Source: Sphingomonadales bacterium (GTDB lineage: Bacteria; Pseudomonadota; Alphaproteobacteria; Sphingomonadales; Sphingomonadaceae). From it: a stretch of DNA of 13,668 bases. The stretch covers positions 1-13,668 of the forward strand of contig JAFKLV010000260.1 of the NCBI GenBank assembly GCA_017304125.1, given 5' to 3'. The stretch's first letter is position 1. Each line of letters starts with the position of its first letter. The notes under the pieces are model-generated. The model was not told the origin of the DNA. It was given only the letters and a program-made list of their open reading frames with translations, and did not search any database. Shown here one piece after another: positions 6,626-13,277 of this stretch. Position numbers and translations under genes: made by a program.

Positions 6626-6667
6626 CTTGTGCTCCCGCGAAGGCGGGAGCCAAGGCGGGGACACAAG
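6626..6667. repeat. Nested extragenic palindrome around GCTCCCGC-GAAG-GCGGGAGC
   Basis: The core is a perfect 8-bp stem (6631-6638 with 6643-6650) with a GAAG loop. An outer arm CTTGTG (6626-6631) can pair alternatively with CACAAG (6662-6667), so the element is a nested inverted repeat of about 42 nt. It lies between the convergent O-methyltransferase and DUF952 genes, with no T-tract on either strand. CTCCCGCGAAGGCGGGAG is a common repetitive extragenic element in sphingomonads (from memory). Upstream CGTCACCCC (6616-6624) matches the flank of the palindrome at 4356-4374. Confidence 0.65.
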
Positions 6668-6686
6668 GACGATGGAATGAGTGGAG

Positions 6687-7046
6687 TTAACCCGCCACCG
6701 GTAGCTTCACCCGCCCGTCGGCATCGCGCTCCAGCGGGCCATAAGCGATCACCGTTTCGAGCAGCAGCGGACCATCGTAGAGATGCGGGAACAATTGCCC
6801 GCCGCGCGAGCGTTCCCAGCGCAGCGATGCGGCATCGAACGACGTGAGATCGACCGCGGCGACATGCAGGTCGCTTTGCCCGGCGAAATGCTTGTCGACC
6901 GTCTCGGTGAGCTGCGCCGCGGTGGAGAGGTGGACATAACCGTCAGCCAGATCCACCGGCGCCCCCGCGAAGCTCCCGTCGCGCTCCAGTGCCGCCATCT
7001 GATCGGCGGTCAGCACCTTATACGCGACGGTCGGCCGGTCGCTCAT
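6687..7046 (-). CDS. DUF952 family protein
   Basis: This 119-aa soluble protein has the complete DUF952 pattern: A-Y-K-V-L-T near the N-terminus, D-G-Y-V-H-L-S (residues 35-41), T-A-A-Q-L-T-E-T, then L-R-W-E (75-78), R-G-G (81-83) and F-P-H-L-Y (86-90). DUF952 proteins are small and of unknown biochemical function. The conserved His/Trp/Arg residues suggest a ligand or nucleotide pocket, but no reaction is established that I know of. The ATG overlaps the gyrA stop by ATGA, so it is the second gene of a gyrA operon and translation is probably coupled. No signal peptide is seen. It converges on the O-methyltransferase gene across the palindrome at 6626-6667. Confidence 0.85.
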   Translation of the reverse strand: MSDRPTVAYKVLTADQMAALERDGSFAGAPVDLADGYVHLSTAAQLTETVDKHFAGQSDLHVAAVDLTSFDAASLRWERSRGGQLFPHLYDGPLLLETVIAYGPLERDADGRVKLPVAG

Positions 7047-9766
7047 GCGGTGGCGTCCGGGGTTTCCGGCGCTTCGGTGGTTTCCGTCGTTTCGATGTCG
7101 GTATCGTCTTCGCTTTCGTCGATCCGCGCGGCGGAGACGACATGTTCGTCATTCGCCACGTTGAACAGGCGAACGCCGGCCGAGCCGCGCCCGATCACGC
7201 GCAGATCGGCGAGCGGGATGCGGATCATCTTGGCCTGATCGGTGACGAGCATCAGCTGCTGCGCCTTGGTCGCCGGGAAGCTGCCGACGACCGGTCCGTT
7301 GCGCTTGATATTGTCGATATTGGTGATGCCCTGGCCACCGCGACCGGTGCGGCGATATTCGAACGCCGACGACAATTTGCCATAGCCATTGGCGCAGATC
7401 GTCAGGATGAACTGCTCCTTTTCGGACAGATAGGCGTAACGCTCGTCGTCCATCACGCGCGGGGTGCGCTCGGGATCGTCGCCCTTCCACGGCGCATGGC
7501 GCAGATAATCCTCGCGCTCCTCCGAATCGCGAATCCCGATCTTGTGGAGGATCGACAGCGAGATCACCTCGTCGCCGGCCGCCAGCCGCATCCCGCGCAC
7601 GCCGGTCGAGGCGCGGCTCTGGAATTCGCGCACGTCGCTGCCGGGGAAGCGGATCGCCTTGCCGTGGCGGGTCGCCAGCAGCACGTCGTCCTCTTCGTCG
7701 AGCAGCGCGACGCCGATCAGGCGATCGTCCTCATCCTCGCCCACGAACTTCATCGCGATCTTGCCGTTCGAGGGCACGTTGGTGAAGGCGTCCATGCTGT
7801 TGCGCCGCACATTGCCCTTGGCGGTGGCGAACATGACGTGGAGCTTGCCCCATTCCGCCTCGTCCTCGGGCAACGGCAGCACGGTGGAGATCGTCTCCCC
7901 CTCGGCGAGCGGGAGCAGGTTGATCATCGGCCGCCCGCGCGTCACCGGGCCGCCCTCGGGCAGCTTCCACACCTTGAGGCGATAGACCTTGCCCAGCGTG
8001 GAGAAGAACAGCACCGGCGTATGGGTCGAGGTGACGAACAATTCCGTCACCACATCCTCGTCCTTGGTCGCCATGCCGCTGCGGCCCTTGCCGCCGCGCG
8101 CCTGCGCGCGGAACGCCTCGAGCGGGGTGCGCTTGATATAGCCCTGCATGGTCACCGTAACGACCATCTCTTCGCGCTCGATGAGATCCTCGTCCTCGAT
8201 CCCGTCGGCGGCGGCGGCGATCTCGGTGCGGCGCGGGGTGGCGAACAATTCGCGCACCTCGGTCAGCTCGTCGCGCATTACCTGATAGAGTTTGACGCGA
8301 TTGGCGAGGATTTCGAGCAATTCGGCGATCGACGCCGCGAGCTGCTCCAGCTCGCCGCCGATTTCGTCGCGGCCCAGCGCGGTCAGGCGGTGCAGGCGCA
8401 GATCGAGGATCGCGCGGACCTGGATTTCGCTGAGGCGATAGCTGTCGCCGGAAACCTCGGCCTCGACCGCCTCGACCAGCCGGATATAGGGCGCGATTTC
8501 GGCGATCGGCCATTCGCGCGCGAGCAAGGCGGCACGCGCCTCGGCCGGGCTCGCCGATCCGCGGATGATCCGCACCATCTCGTCGAGATTGGTCACCGCG
8601 ATGACCAGCCCGAGCAGGATATGGGCGCGATCGCGCGCCTTGGTCAGCTCGAACTTCGAGCGGCGGGTGATCACCTGTTCGCGGAACTGGATGAAGGCCT
8701 GGATGATATCCTTGAGGCCCAGCATCTCCGGCCGGCCGCCGCGGATCGCGAGGATATTGGCCGGGAAGCTGCCCTGCGCCGGGGTGTGACGCCACAATTG
8801 GTTGAGCACCACCTCGGGGGTCGCATCGCGCTTAAGGTCGATGACGATACGCACGCCGAGACGGTTCGATTCGTCGCGGATATCGCTGACGCCCTCGATG
8901 CGCTTGTCCTTGGCGGCCTCGGCGATCTTCTCGACGAGCGCGTTCTTGCCCTGCTGATAGGGGATTTCGGTGAGGACGATCGAGCGCCGGTCGCCGCGCC
9001 CCTCCTCGATCACGTGGCGCGAGCGCACGATGATCGAGCCGCGCCCGGTGGCATAAGCGGAGCGCGCACCGGAACGGCCGAGGATGATCGCCCCGGTCGG
9101 GAAATCCGGCCCCGGCACGATCTCCATCAGTTCCTCGGTGGTGATCGCGCCATTGTCGAGATAGGCGAAACAGGCGTCGATCACTTCGCCGAGGTTGTGC
9201 GGCGGAATGTTGGTCGCCATGCCGACCGCGATGCCGCCGGCGCCGTTGACGAGCAGGTTGGGGAAGCGCGCCGGCAACACCTGCGGCTCGCTTTCCGACG
9301 CGTCATAGTTCGGCTGGAAGTCGACGGTATCCTTGTCGAGATCGTCGAGCAGATAATCCGCGATCTTGGCGAGGCGCGCTTCGGTGTAACGCATCGCGGC
9401 GGGCGGATCGGGGTCCATCGAGCCGAAATTGCCCTGGCCGTCGATCAGCGGCGCGCGCATCGACCAGTCCTGCGTCATACGCGCCAAGGCGTCGTAGATC
9501 GCAGTATCGCCGTGCGGGTGATATTTACCGATCACGTCACCGACGATGCGCGCCGATTTGCGATACGGGCGGTTCCATACGAAACCGCTCTCATTGGCCG
9601 AAAAAAGGATGCGGCGATGCACCGGCTTCAGCCCGTCGCGCACATCGGGCAACGCACGGGCGACGATCACGCTCATCGCGTAATCGAGATAGCTGGTCTT
9701 CATCTCCTCGACGATGGAGATGGGGGCAATGTCCGAAGGGTCGGCGAGGACGGTCTCGTCGGTCAA
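7043..9766 (-). CDS. gyrA: DNA gyrase subunit A
   Basis: This 907-aa subunit of DNA gyrase (A2B2) breaks and rejoins DNA to introduce negative supercoils. The winged-helix region has YHPHGDTAIYD (residues 82-92). The catalytic tyrosine is Y127 in AAMRYTEARL. The tower and coiled coil run to about residue 500. The beta-pinwheel C-terminal domain starts near 530 with the gyrase-specific GyrA box Q-A-R-G-G-K-G (555-561), which separates it from ParC. The tail (last ~25 residues) is acidic and Thr/Glu-rich. The start is TTG 9766-9764: an in-frame TGA lies two codons upstream, and the next ATG (M22) would cut off the conserved N-terminal arm. No strong Shine-Dalgarno is visible. The quinolone-pocket residues are Thr88 and Asp92 (E. 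coli Ser83 and Asp87). Confidence 0.97.
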   Translation of the reverse strand: MTDETVLADPSDIAPISIVEEMKTSYLDYAMSVIVARALPDVRDGLKPVHRRILFSANESGFVWNRPYRKSARIVGDVIGKYHPHGDTAIYDALARMTQDWSMRAPLIDGQGNFGSMDPDPPAAMRYTEARLAKIADYLLDDLDKDTVDFQPNYDASESEPQVLPARFPNLLVNGAGGIAVGMATNIPPHNLGEVIDACFAYLDNGAITTEELMEIVPGPDFPTGAIILGRSGARSAYATGRGSIIVRSRHVIEEGRGDRRSIVLTEIPYQQGKNALVEKIAEAAKDKRIEGVSDIRDESNRLGVRIVIDLKRDATPEVVLNQLWRHTPAQGSFPANILAIRGGRPEMLGLKDIIQAFIQFREQVITRRSKFELTKARDRAHILLGLVIAVTNLDEMVRIIRGSASPAEARAALLAREWPIAEIAPYIRLVEAVEAEVSGDSYRLSEIQVRAILDLRLHRLTALGRDEIGGELEQLAASIAELLEILANRVKLYQVMRDELTEVRELFATPRRTEIAAAADGIEDEDLIEREEMVVTVTMQGYIKRTPLEAFRAQARGGKGRSGMATKDEDVVTELFVTSTHTPVLFFSTLGKVYRLKVWKLPEGGPVTRGRPMINLLPLAEGETISTVLPLPEDEAEWGKLHVMFATAKGNVRRNSMDAFTNVPSNGKIAMKFVGEDEDDRLIGVALLDEEDDVLLATRHGKAIRFPGSDVREFQSRASTGVRGMRLAAGDEVISLSILHKIGIRDSEEREDYLRHAPWKGDDPERTPRVMDDERYAYLSEKEQFILTICANGYGKLSSAFEYRRTGRGGQGITNIDNIKRNGPVVGSFPATKAQQLMLVTDQAKMIRIPLADLRVIGRGSAGVRLFNVANDEHVVSAARIDESEDDTDIETTETTEAPETPDATA

Positions 9767-9836
9767 GAATCAGTGCTTTCGGCTTGTGTCGTTTCGATGA
9801 CGAACCCTAGCCGACTGCACAGGCGCTGACCACCCC

Positions 9837-9852
9837 CGCGCGCCTGCGCGCG
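9837..9852. repeat. GC hairpin CGCGCGC-CT-GCGCGCG
   Basis: A 7-bp perfect alternating GC stem with a 2-nt loop lies downstream of the small secreted-protein gene and upstream of gyrA, both on minus. Outer CCC/GGG runs can extend it with mismatches. It lacks a T-tract on the minus strand, so it is not a classic intrinsic terminator, though it could slow transcription between the two genes. The 10-bp palindrome CTACCGGTAG (9863-9872) lies next to it. Confidence 0.4.
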
Positions 9853-9878
9853 CGAGGGCGGCCTACCGGTAGATCAGC

Positions 9879-10232
9879 TTATTTGCACGCCTTCTTGTTG
9901 GCGTTGCCGGCCTTCGAGCAATCATAATGCACGGTCTTGCCGGTCTTGGTCGTGGCGGTGACGATGCGGCCTGCCGGGGCGGCAGCGGCCTTGTGCCAGG
10001 TGGCAGCCGGCTTGGCGGTGGTGGTCACGGCCGCGGTCTTGACGGCAGTGGTGGTCTTCGTCGCGGTCGCCTTGGCCGGGGTGGTCACGGTGGTCTTCGC
10101 GGCGGTGACCCGCTTGGTCGCGGTCGTCTTCACAGCGCTGGTCGTCTTGGCGGCCGGGGTCTGCGCATAGGCCATGCCGCCCGACGCAAGCGCTGCGGCG
10201 GAAATGGCGGCGAGGATTGCGGACTTGATCAT
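9879..10232 (-). CDS. Small secreted Ala/Thr/Lys-rich protein
   Basis: This 117-aa protein begins with a signal peptide, MIKSAILAAISAAALASGGM, likely cut at A-Y-A (about residue 23). A low-complexity middle (about 25-80) is almost only A, T, K and V in repeated K-T-x-x-x-K-T units, resembling the tail of histone H1-like proteins. A distinct C-terminal piece, TKTGKTVHYDCSKAGNANKK followed by ACK, has two cysteines (C105, C116) that could pair in the periplasm. The mature protein would be strongly basic. ATG 10232 has GGAG about 9 nt upstream. The DNA has imperfect repeats such as GTGGTCACGG at 10021 and 10081, suggesting growth by slippage or duplication. I do not recognise a named family; binding to envelope polymers or DNA is speculation. 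Codon use matches the neighbours. Confidence 0.8.
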   Translation of the reverse strand: MIKSAILAAISAAALASGGMAYAQTPAAKTTSAVKTTATKRVTAAKTTVTTPAKATATKTTTAVKTAAVTTTAKPAATWHKAAAAPAGRIVTATTKTGKTVHYDCSKAGNANKKACK

Positions 10233-10337
10233 GGCTTCACTCCATTGCGAACGCCTGTTCCCGGCGTCGTCATGTGTAATGCCAAAGTGCTGCTCGCCGC
10301 TGCGTGACGCGGAGATTAAATATCTTTCAGGGACTTC

Positions 10338-10354
10338 GCCCGCTCCGTTCGGGC
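10338..10354 (-). terminator. Weak hairpin downstream of yaaA
   Basis: Read on the minus strand, GCCCG-aacggag-CGGGC (10354-10338) begins 12 nt after the yaaA stop. It is a 5-bp GC stem with a 7-nt loop, followed by GAAGTCCCTG rather than a T-run, so intrinsic termination is uncertain. The rest of the 134-bp yaaA/small-protein spacer shows no clear promoter; AT-rich GATATTTAATC at about 10316-10326 is the only candidate -10 region. Confidence 0.3.
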
Positions 10355-10366
10355 TGGATTAAGCTT

Positions 10367-11113
10367 CTACTGGCGCCGGAAGCTCCAGTTATCGCCCGCG
10401 CTCGCGACGGCATCGAACGCGTAACCATCGCTGTCGAACCCGCGCATCGCATCCGCATCGGTGACGCGATGTTCGACCAGCCAGCGCGCCATCATCCCGC
10501 GCGCCTTCTTGGCGTGAAAGCTGATGAAACGCCCGTCGGCCTCGCGGAAATCGACCGCGATGATGCGCGTGCCGCGCGGCAACCGCCCGTCGACCGCCGC
10601 CCAATATTCCTGGCTGGCGAGATTGAGCACCGTCCCCGATCCCTCGGCGGCGAGATCGGCAGCGAGCGCATCGGCGATGCGTTGCCCCCACCAGTCGGTC
10701 AGCTTCTTGCGGCGCGGCGCCCAGCGCGTGCCCATTTCCAGCCGATAGGGCCGCATCCGGTCGAGCGGGCGCAGCAGGCCGTAAAGCCCCGACAGCATCC
10801 GCAAATGATCCTGCGCGAAATCGATCGCGGTCTCGTCGAGCGTCGCGGCTTCCAGCCCGGAATAGACGTCGCCGGCGAAGGCGCGGATCGCCGGCCGCTC
10901 GGGCAATTCGTCGAATCCGCGGAACCGTTCGACGTTAAGCTGCGCCAGTTTGTCCGAAATGTGCATCAACTCGCCGAGTTTCTTGCGCGACAGTTTCGCC
11001 GCGGCAGAGGCAAGCGTCGCGGCCTCGTCGGCAAAGCGTGGCGCGGTGGTCGCCATCGCCGGTAGCGGGGTGGCATAGTCCAGGGTCTTGGCGGGGGAGA
11101 TTACGGCGATCAT
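10367..11113 (-). CDS. yaaA: Peroxide stress protein YaaA (UPF0246)
   Basis: This 248-aa cytoplasmic protein of the YaaA family, in E. coli, lowers free iron during hydrogen peroxide stress and so limits Fenton damage to DNA and proteins. Family marks are V-I-S-P-A-K-T-L-D-Y (residues 4-13), LSGLYGLLRPLDRMRPYRLE followed by MG-T-R in the middle, VLNLASQEYW, and FHAKKARGMMARWLVE near the C-terminus. The start at 11113 gives the canonical M-I-A-V-I-S-P-A-K-T-L beginning; the longer frame to 11152 would add 13 unrelated residues. The Shine-Dalgarno is weak. It is divergent from the TPR gene across a 140-bp spacer. No iron- or OxyR-type operator is evident by eye. Confidence 0.93.
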   Translation of the reverse strand: MIAVISPAKTLDYATPLPAMATTAPRFADEAATLASAAAKLSRKKLGELMHISDKLAQLNVERFRGFDELPERPAIRAFAGDVYSGLEAATLDETAIDFAQDHLRMLSGLYGLLRPLDRMRPYRLEMGTRWAPRRKKLTDWWGQRIADALAADLAAEGSGTVLNLASQEYWAAVDGRLPRGTRIIAVDFREADGRFISFHAKKARGMMARWLVEHRVTDADAMRGFDSDGYAFDAVASAGDNWSFRRQ

Positions 11114-11253
11114 CGTGATATCGCGCCTATCGATGGAACCCGTCACGTTCAATCCATGTTCACTGCGTTCGGGGTTTCTTGAACCGGCAGAAACAGGGGA
11201 GTAGAGCGGCGGCGAGGCGCCGGCGCGCCTTCCAGTATGGAGAGAATAACGCG

Positions 11254-12534
11254 ATGAAAACCATCTACCGGGCCGCGATCGCCGCCGCCCTTCTTTCGGG
11301 CGTCGGTGGCGTCGCGCTCGTGGCGCCCGCGTCGGCGAAGGAAAAGGATAAGAAAGAGGACGCCAATAAAGCGCCGCCGCTGAAGCTCAGCAAGGAGGTG
11401 CAGCCGCTCGCGGTGAAGGCGCAGACCGCGCTTCAGGCGAAGGATTATGCCACTGCCGAGCCGATCGTCCAGCAGGTGGCCGCTGCCGCCAAGAGCGACG
11501 ACGACAAATATATCGCCTCGGTATTCCAGCTCCAGCTCGCCGTCGGCAAGATGGGCAACCAGATCGACGACAATCAGATCAAGGGCCCGCTCGACGCGCT
11601 GATCGCCAATCCGCGCACGCCGCAGGCCGATCAGGCGCGCTTCAACTATCAGCGCGGCATCATCGCCGCCAACGCCAAGCAGCCGCAGGAAGCGATCGCC
11701 TTCTTCCAGCGCGCACAGCAGCTCGGCTACACCGATCCCAACCTTCCGCTCCAGATGGTCAAGATCAAGATGGAGGGCGGCGACGTCGCGGGTGGCTCGG
11801 CCGATCTGCAGAAGGCGATGGATGCGCAGATCGCGGCGGGGCAGAAGCCCGATGAATCGCTCTATCGCTATGCGATGGCGAAGACGCTGCAGAAGCGCAT
11901 GATCCCCGACACGATCGGCTGGATGAAGCGCTATATCGCGGCGTATCCGAACGCCAAGAACTGGCGCGACATCCTGTTCGTCTATGGCTTGCAGCAGGGC
12001 AGTGCGCTGACGCTGGACAAGGGGCAGAAGGTCGATCTGTTCCGCCTGCTGCGCCGCGAAAAGGCGCTGGCGGACCAGTATGACTACGAGATCTACGCGC
12101 AATATGCGATCGATCTCGGTCTGCCGTATGAAGGCAAGACGGTGATCGACGAAGGCCGTGCGGCGGGCAAGCTGCCGGCGGATTCGGCGACCGCCAACGA
12201 TCTGTATCGCGTCGCCAAGCAGTCGATCACCAACGAAGGCTCGCTCGATCCGCTCGACGCCAAGGCCAAGGCGGCCGCCAACGGCAAGCTCGCCGCCGGC
12301 ACCGCCGACGCGCATCTCGGCGCGGGCAATTATGCCAAGGCGATCGAGCTGTATAAGGTCGCGCTGCAGAAGGGCGGCGTCGACGCGGATGCGGTCAACA
12401 CGCACCTTGGCATCGCGCTTGCCAGCTCGGGCGACGCCGCCGGCGCCAAGGCCGCTTTCGCGCTGGTGAAGGGTTCGCCGCGCGCGGATATCGCGTCCTT
12501 CTGGGAGACGGCGCTGGGCACCCCGGCCGCCTGA
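11254..12534 (+). CDS. Secreted TPR-repeat protein
   Basis: This 426-aa protein starts MKTIYRAAIAAALLSGVGG, a signal peptide ending at A-S-A (about residue 28), then a charged Lys-rich linker K-E-K-D-K-K-E-D. The rest is helical with tetratricopeptide-like units: residues 45-75 (A-L-Q-A-K-D-Y-A-T-A-E-P), a central one with A-N-A-K-Q-P-Q-E-A-I-A-F-F-Q-R-A, and a C-terminal pair with L-G-A-G-N-Y-A-K-A-I-E-L-Y-K and S-G-D-A-A-G-A-K-A-A-F. TPRs bind partner proteins; the partner is unknown. The start at 11254 has GGAGAG 9 nt upstream; an in-frame ATG 75 nt earlier would bury the signal peptide. A weak promoter candidate (TTGAAC, 17-nt spacer, TAGAGC) lies near 11179-11208. It is monocistronic, ending at a strong terminator. 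Confidence 0.85.
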   Translation: MKTIYRAAIAAALLSGVGGVALVAPASAKEKDKKEDANKAPPLKLSKEVQPLAVKAQTALQAKDYATAEPIVQQVAAAAKSDDDKYIASVFQLQLAVGKMGNQIDDNQIKGPLDALIANPRTPQADQARFNYQRGIIAANAKQPQEAIAFFQRAQQLGYTDPNLPLQMVKIKMEGGDVAGGSADLQKAMDAQIAAGQKPDESLYRYAMAKTLQKRMIPDTIGWMKRYIAAYPNAKNWRDILFVYGLQQGSALTLDKGQKVDLFRLLRREKALADQYDYEIYAQYAIDLGLPYEGKTVIDEGRAAGKLPADSATANDLYRVAKQSITNEGSLDPLDAKAKAAANGKLAAGTADAHLGAGNYAKAIELYKVALQKGGVDADAVNTHLGIALASSGDAAGAKAAFALVKGSPRADIASFWETALGTPAA

Positions 12535-12556
12535 CACGCAGCCTTACGGCAAAAGG

Positions 12557-12590
12557 AAAGGGCGGCCCCGCAAGAGGCCGCCCTTTTTTT
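12557..12590. terminator. Bidirectional intrinsic terminator
   Basis: Stem GGGCGGCC (12560-12567) pairs with GGCCGCCC (12576-12583) around an 8-nt loop. AAA before and a run of seven T after (12584-12590) extend it. This is a strong Rho-independent terminator for the TPR gene, whose stop is 23 nt upstream. On the opposite strand the same stem is followed by TTTCCTTTT, so it can also terminate the convergent lrp transcript. Confidence 0.92.
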
Positions 12591-12627
12591 GTCCGGCGCG
12601 TCGCCGCGCCGCTTAGGTTGAAATGAA

Positions 12628-13089
12628 TTATTCCAGGATCGGCACCCCGGCCGCCGATTTGGCGCTACGGATCGTCAGCGACGATTTGACGCTGGCCACA
12701 TTGGGCGCGGCGGTGAGGTGAGTCGTCAGGAAGCGCTGGAAACTTTCCAGATCGGTCGCGACGATCTTCAGCACGAAATCGATCTCGCCGTTGAGCATAT
12801 GGCATTCGCGCACCTCGGGGAGCGCGGTGACATGCGTCTCGAACGCCGTGAGATCCGATTCGGCCTGACTTTTCAGACTGACCATCGCGAACACCGTGAT
12901 CGGGAAACCGAGCTGGGCAGCATCGCATTCGGCATGATAACCGCGAATCACGCCGGCCTGCTCCAGTGCGCGTACCCGCCGCAGGCAGGGCGGGGCGGTG
13001 AGGCCCACGCGGTCCGCCAGCTCAACGTTGGTCATCCGCCCGTCTTCCTGGAGATAGGCCAGAATCTGTCTGTCTATCCGGTCGAGCAC
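12628..13089 (-). CDS. Lrp/AsnC family transcriptional regulator
   Basis: This 153-aa DNA-binding regulator has an N-terminal winged helix (about residues 1-60: L-D-R-I-D-R-Q-I-L, then N-V-E-L-A-D-R-V-G-L-T and C-L-R-R-V-R-A-L-E, recognition helix) and a C-terminal RAM effector domain (about 65-145) with G-E-I-D-F-V-L-K-I near 100, the ligand/oligomer interface. Such proteins form octamers that sense an amino acid and often repress themselves. The start is GTG 13089-13087: an in-frame TAG lies three codons upstream, so no longer form is possible, and no good Shine-Dalgarno is seen. It is divergent from the kinase-like gene; an inverted repeat in the spacer overlaps a candidate promoter. Sphingomonad homologues often neighbour amino-acid catabolic genes, but none is seen here, so the ligand is unknown. 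Confidence 0.93.
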   Translation of the reverse strand: MLDRIDRQILAYLQEDGRMTNVELADRVGLTAPPCLRRVRALEQAGVIRGYHAECDAAQLGFPITVFAMVSLKSQAESDLTAFETHVTALPEVRECHMLNGEIDFVLKIVATDLESFQRFLTTHLTAAPNVASVKSSLTIRSAKSAAGVPILE

Positions 13090-13139
13090 GTTATTCTACG
13101 TTACCGCCACGCACATTCATGGCGATTTCAACAGCGTCG

Positions 13140-13168
13140 TTCATAGGATTATTGCGCGTAAACGCAAT
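13140..13168 (-). promoter_or_regulatory. Candidate lrp promoter with overlapping inverted-repeat operator
   Basis: On the minus strand, TTGCGT (13167-13162), a 16-nt spacer and TATGAA (13145-13140) resemble a sigma70 promoter (3/6 and 4/6 matches), 51 nt before the GTG start. Overlapping the -35 and spacer is the inverted repeat ATTGCG-cgtaaa-CGCAAT (13151-13168), and a further ATTGCG lies at 13177-13182. An Lrp-type protein binding there would block its own promoter. Both assignments were made by eye. Confidence 0.4.
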
Positions 13169-13277
13169 TGTCCCACATTGCGACGTGTAGAAATCCGCTG
13201 TTCCGCAAGCGCGCGATGACGGCTAATTATTAAGTTCCGTTGGCGGAATGGTCGCCTGTTGGGACAGGGTGATTCGA

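Noticed and set aside
6989..9829. A 946-codon open frame on the plus strand opposite gyrA
   Set aside because: It is an antisense shadow caused by high GC codon bias. The minus strand encodes a complete GyrA with catalytic Tyr and GyrA box, and the antisense product has no recognisable domain.
9863..9872. CTACCGGTAG palindrome as an operator
   Set aside because: A single 10-bp palindrome downstream of a gene with no linked regulator; chance is adequate.
9927..10307. Gly-rich plus-strand frame opposite the small secreted protein
   Set aside because: Glycine richness is only the complement of Ala/Thr codons; the minus-strand gene has a ribosome-binding site and signal peptide.
11149..12537. 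A 462-codon minus-strand frame opposite the TPR gene
   Set aside because: Antisense shadow; the plus-strand protein has a ribosome-binding site, signal peptide, TPR pattern and a terminator.
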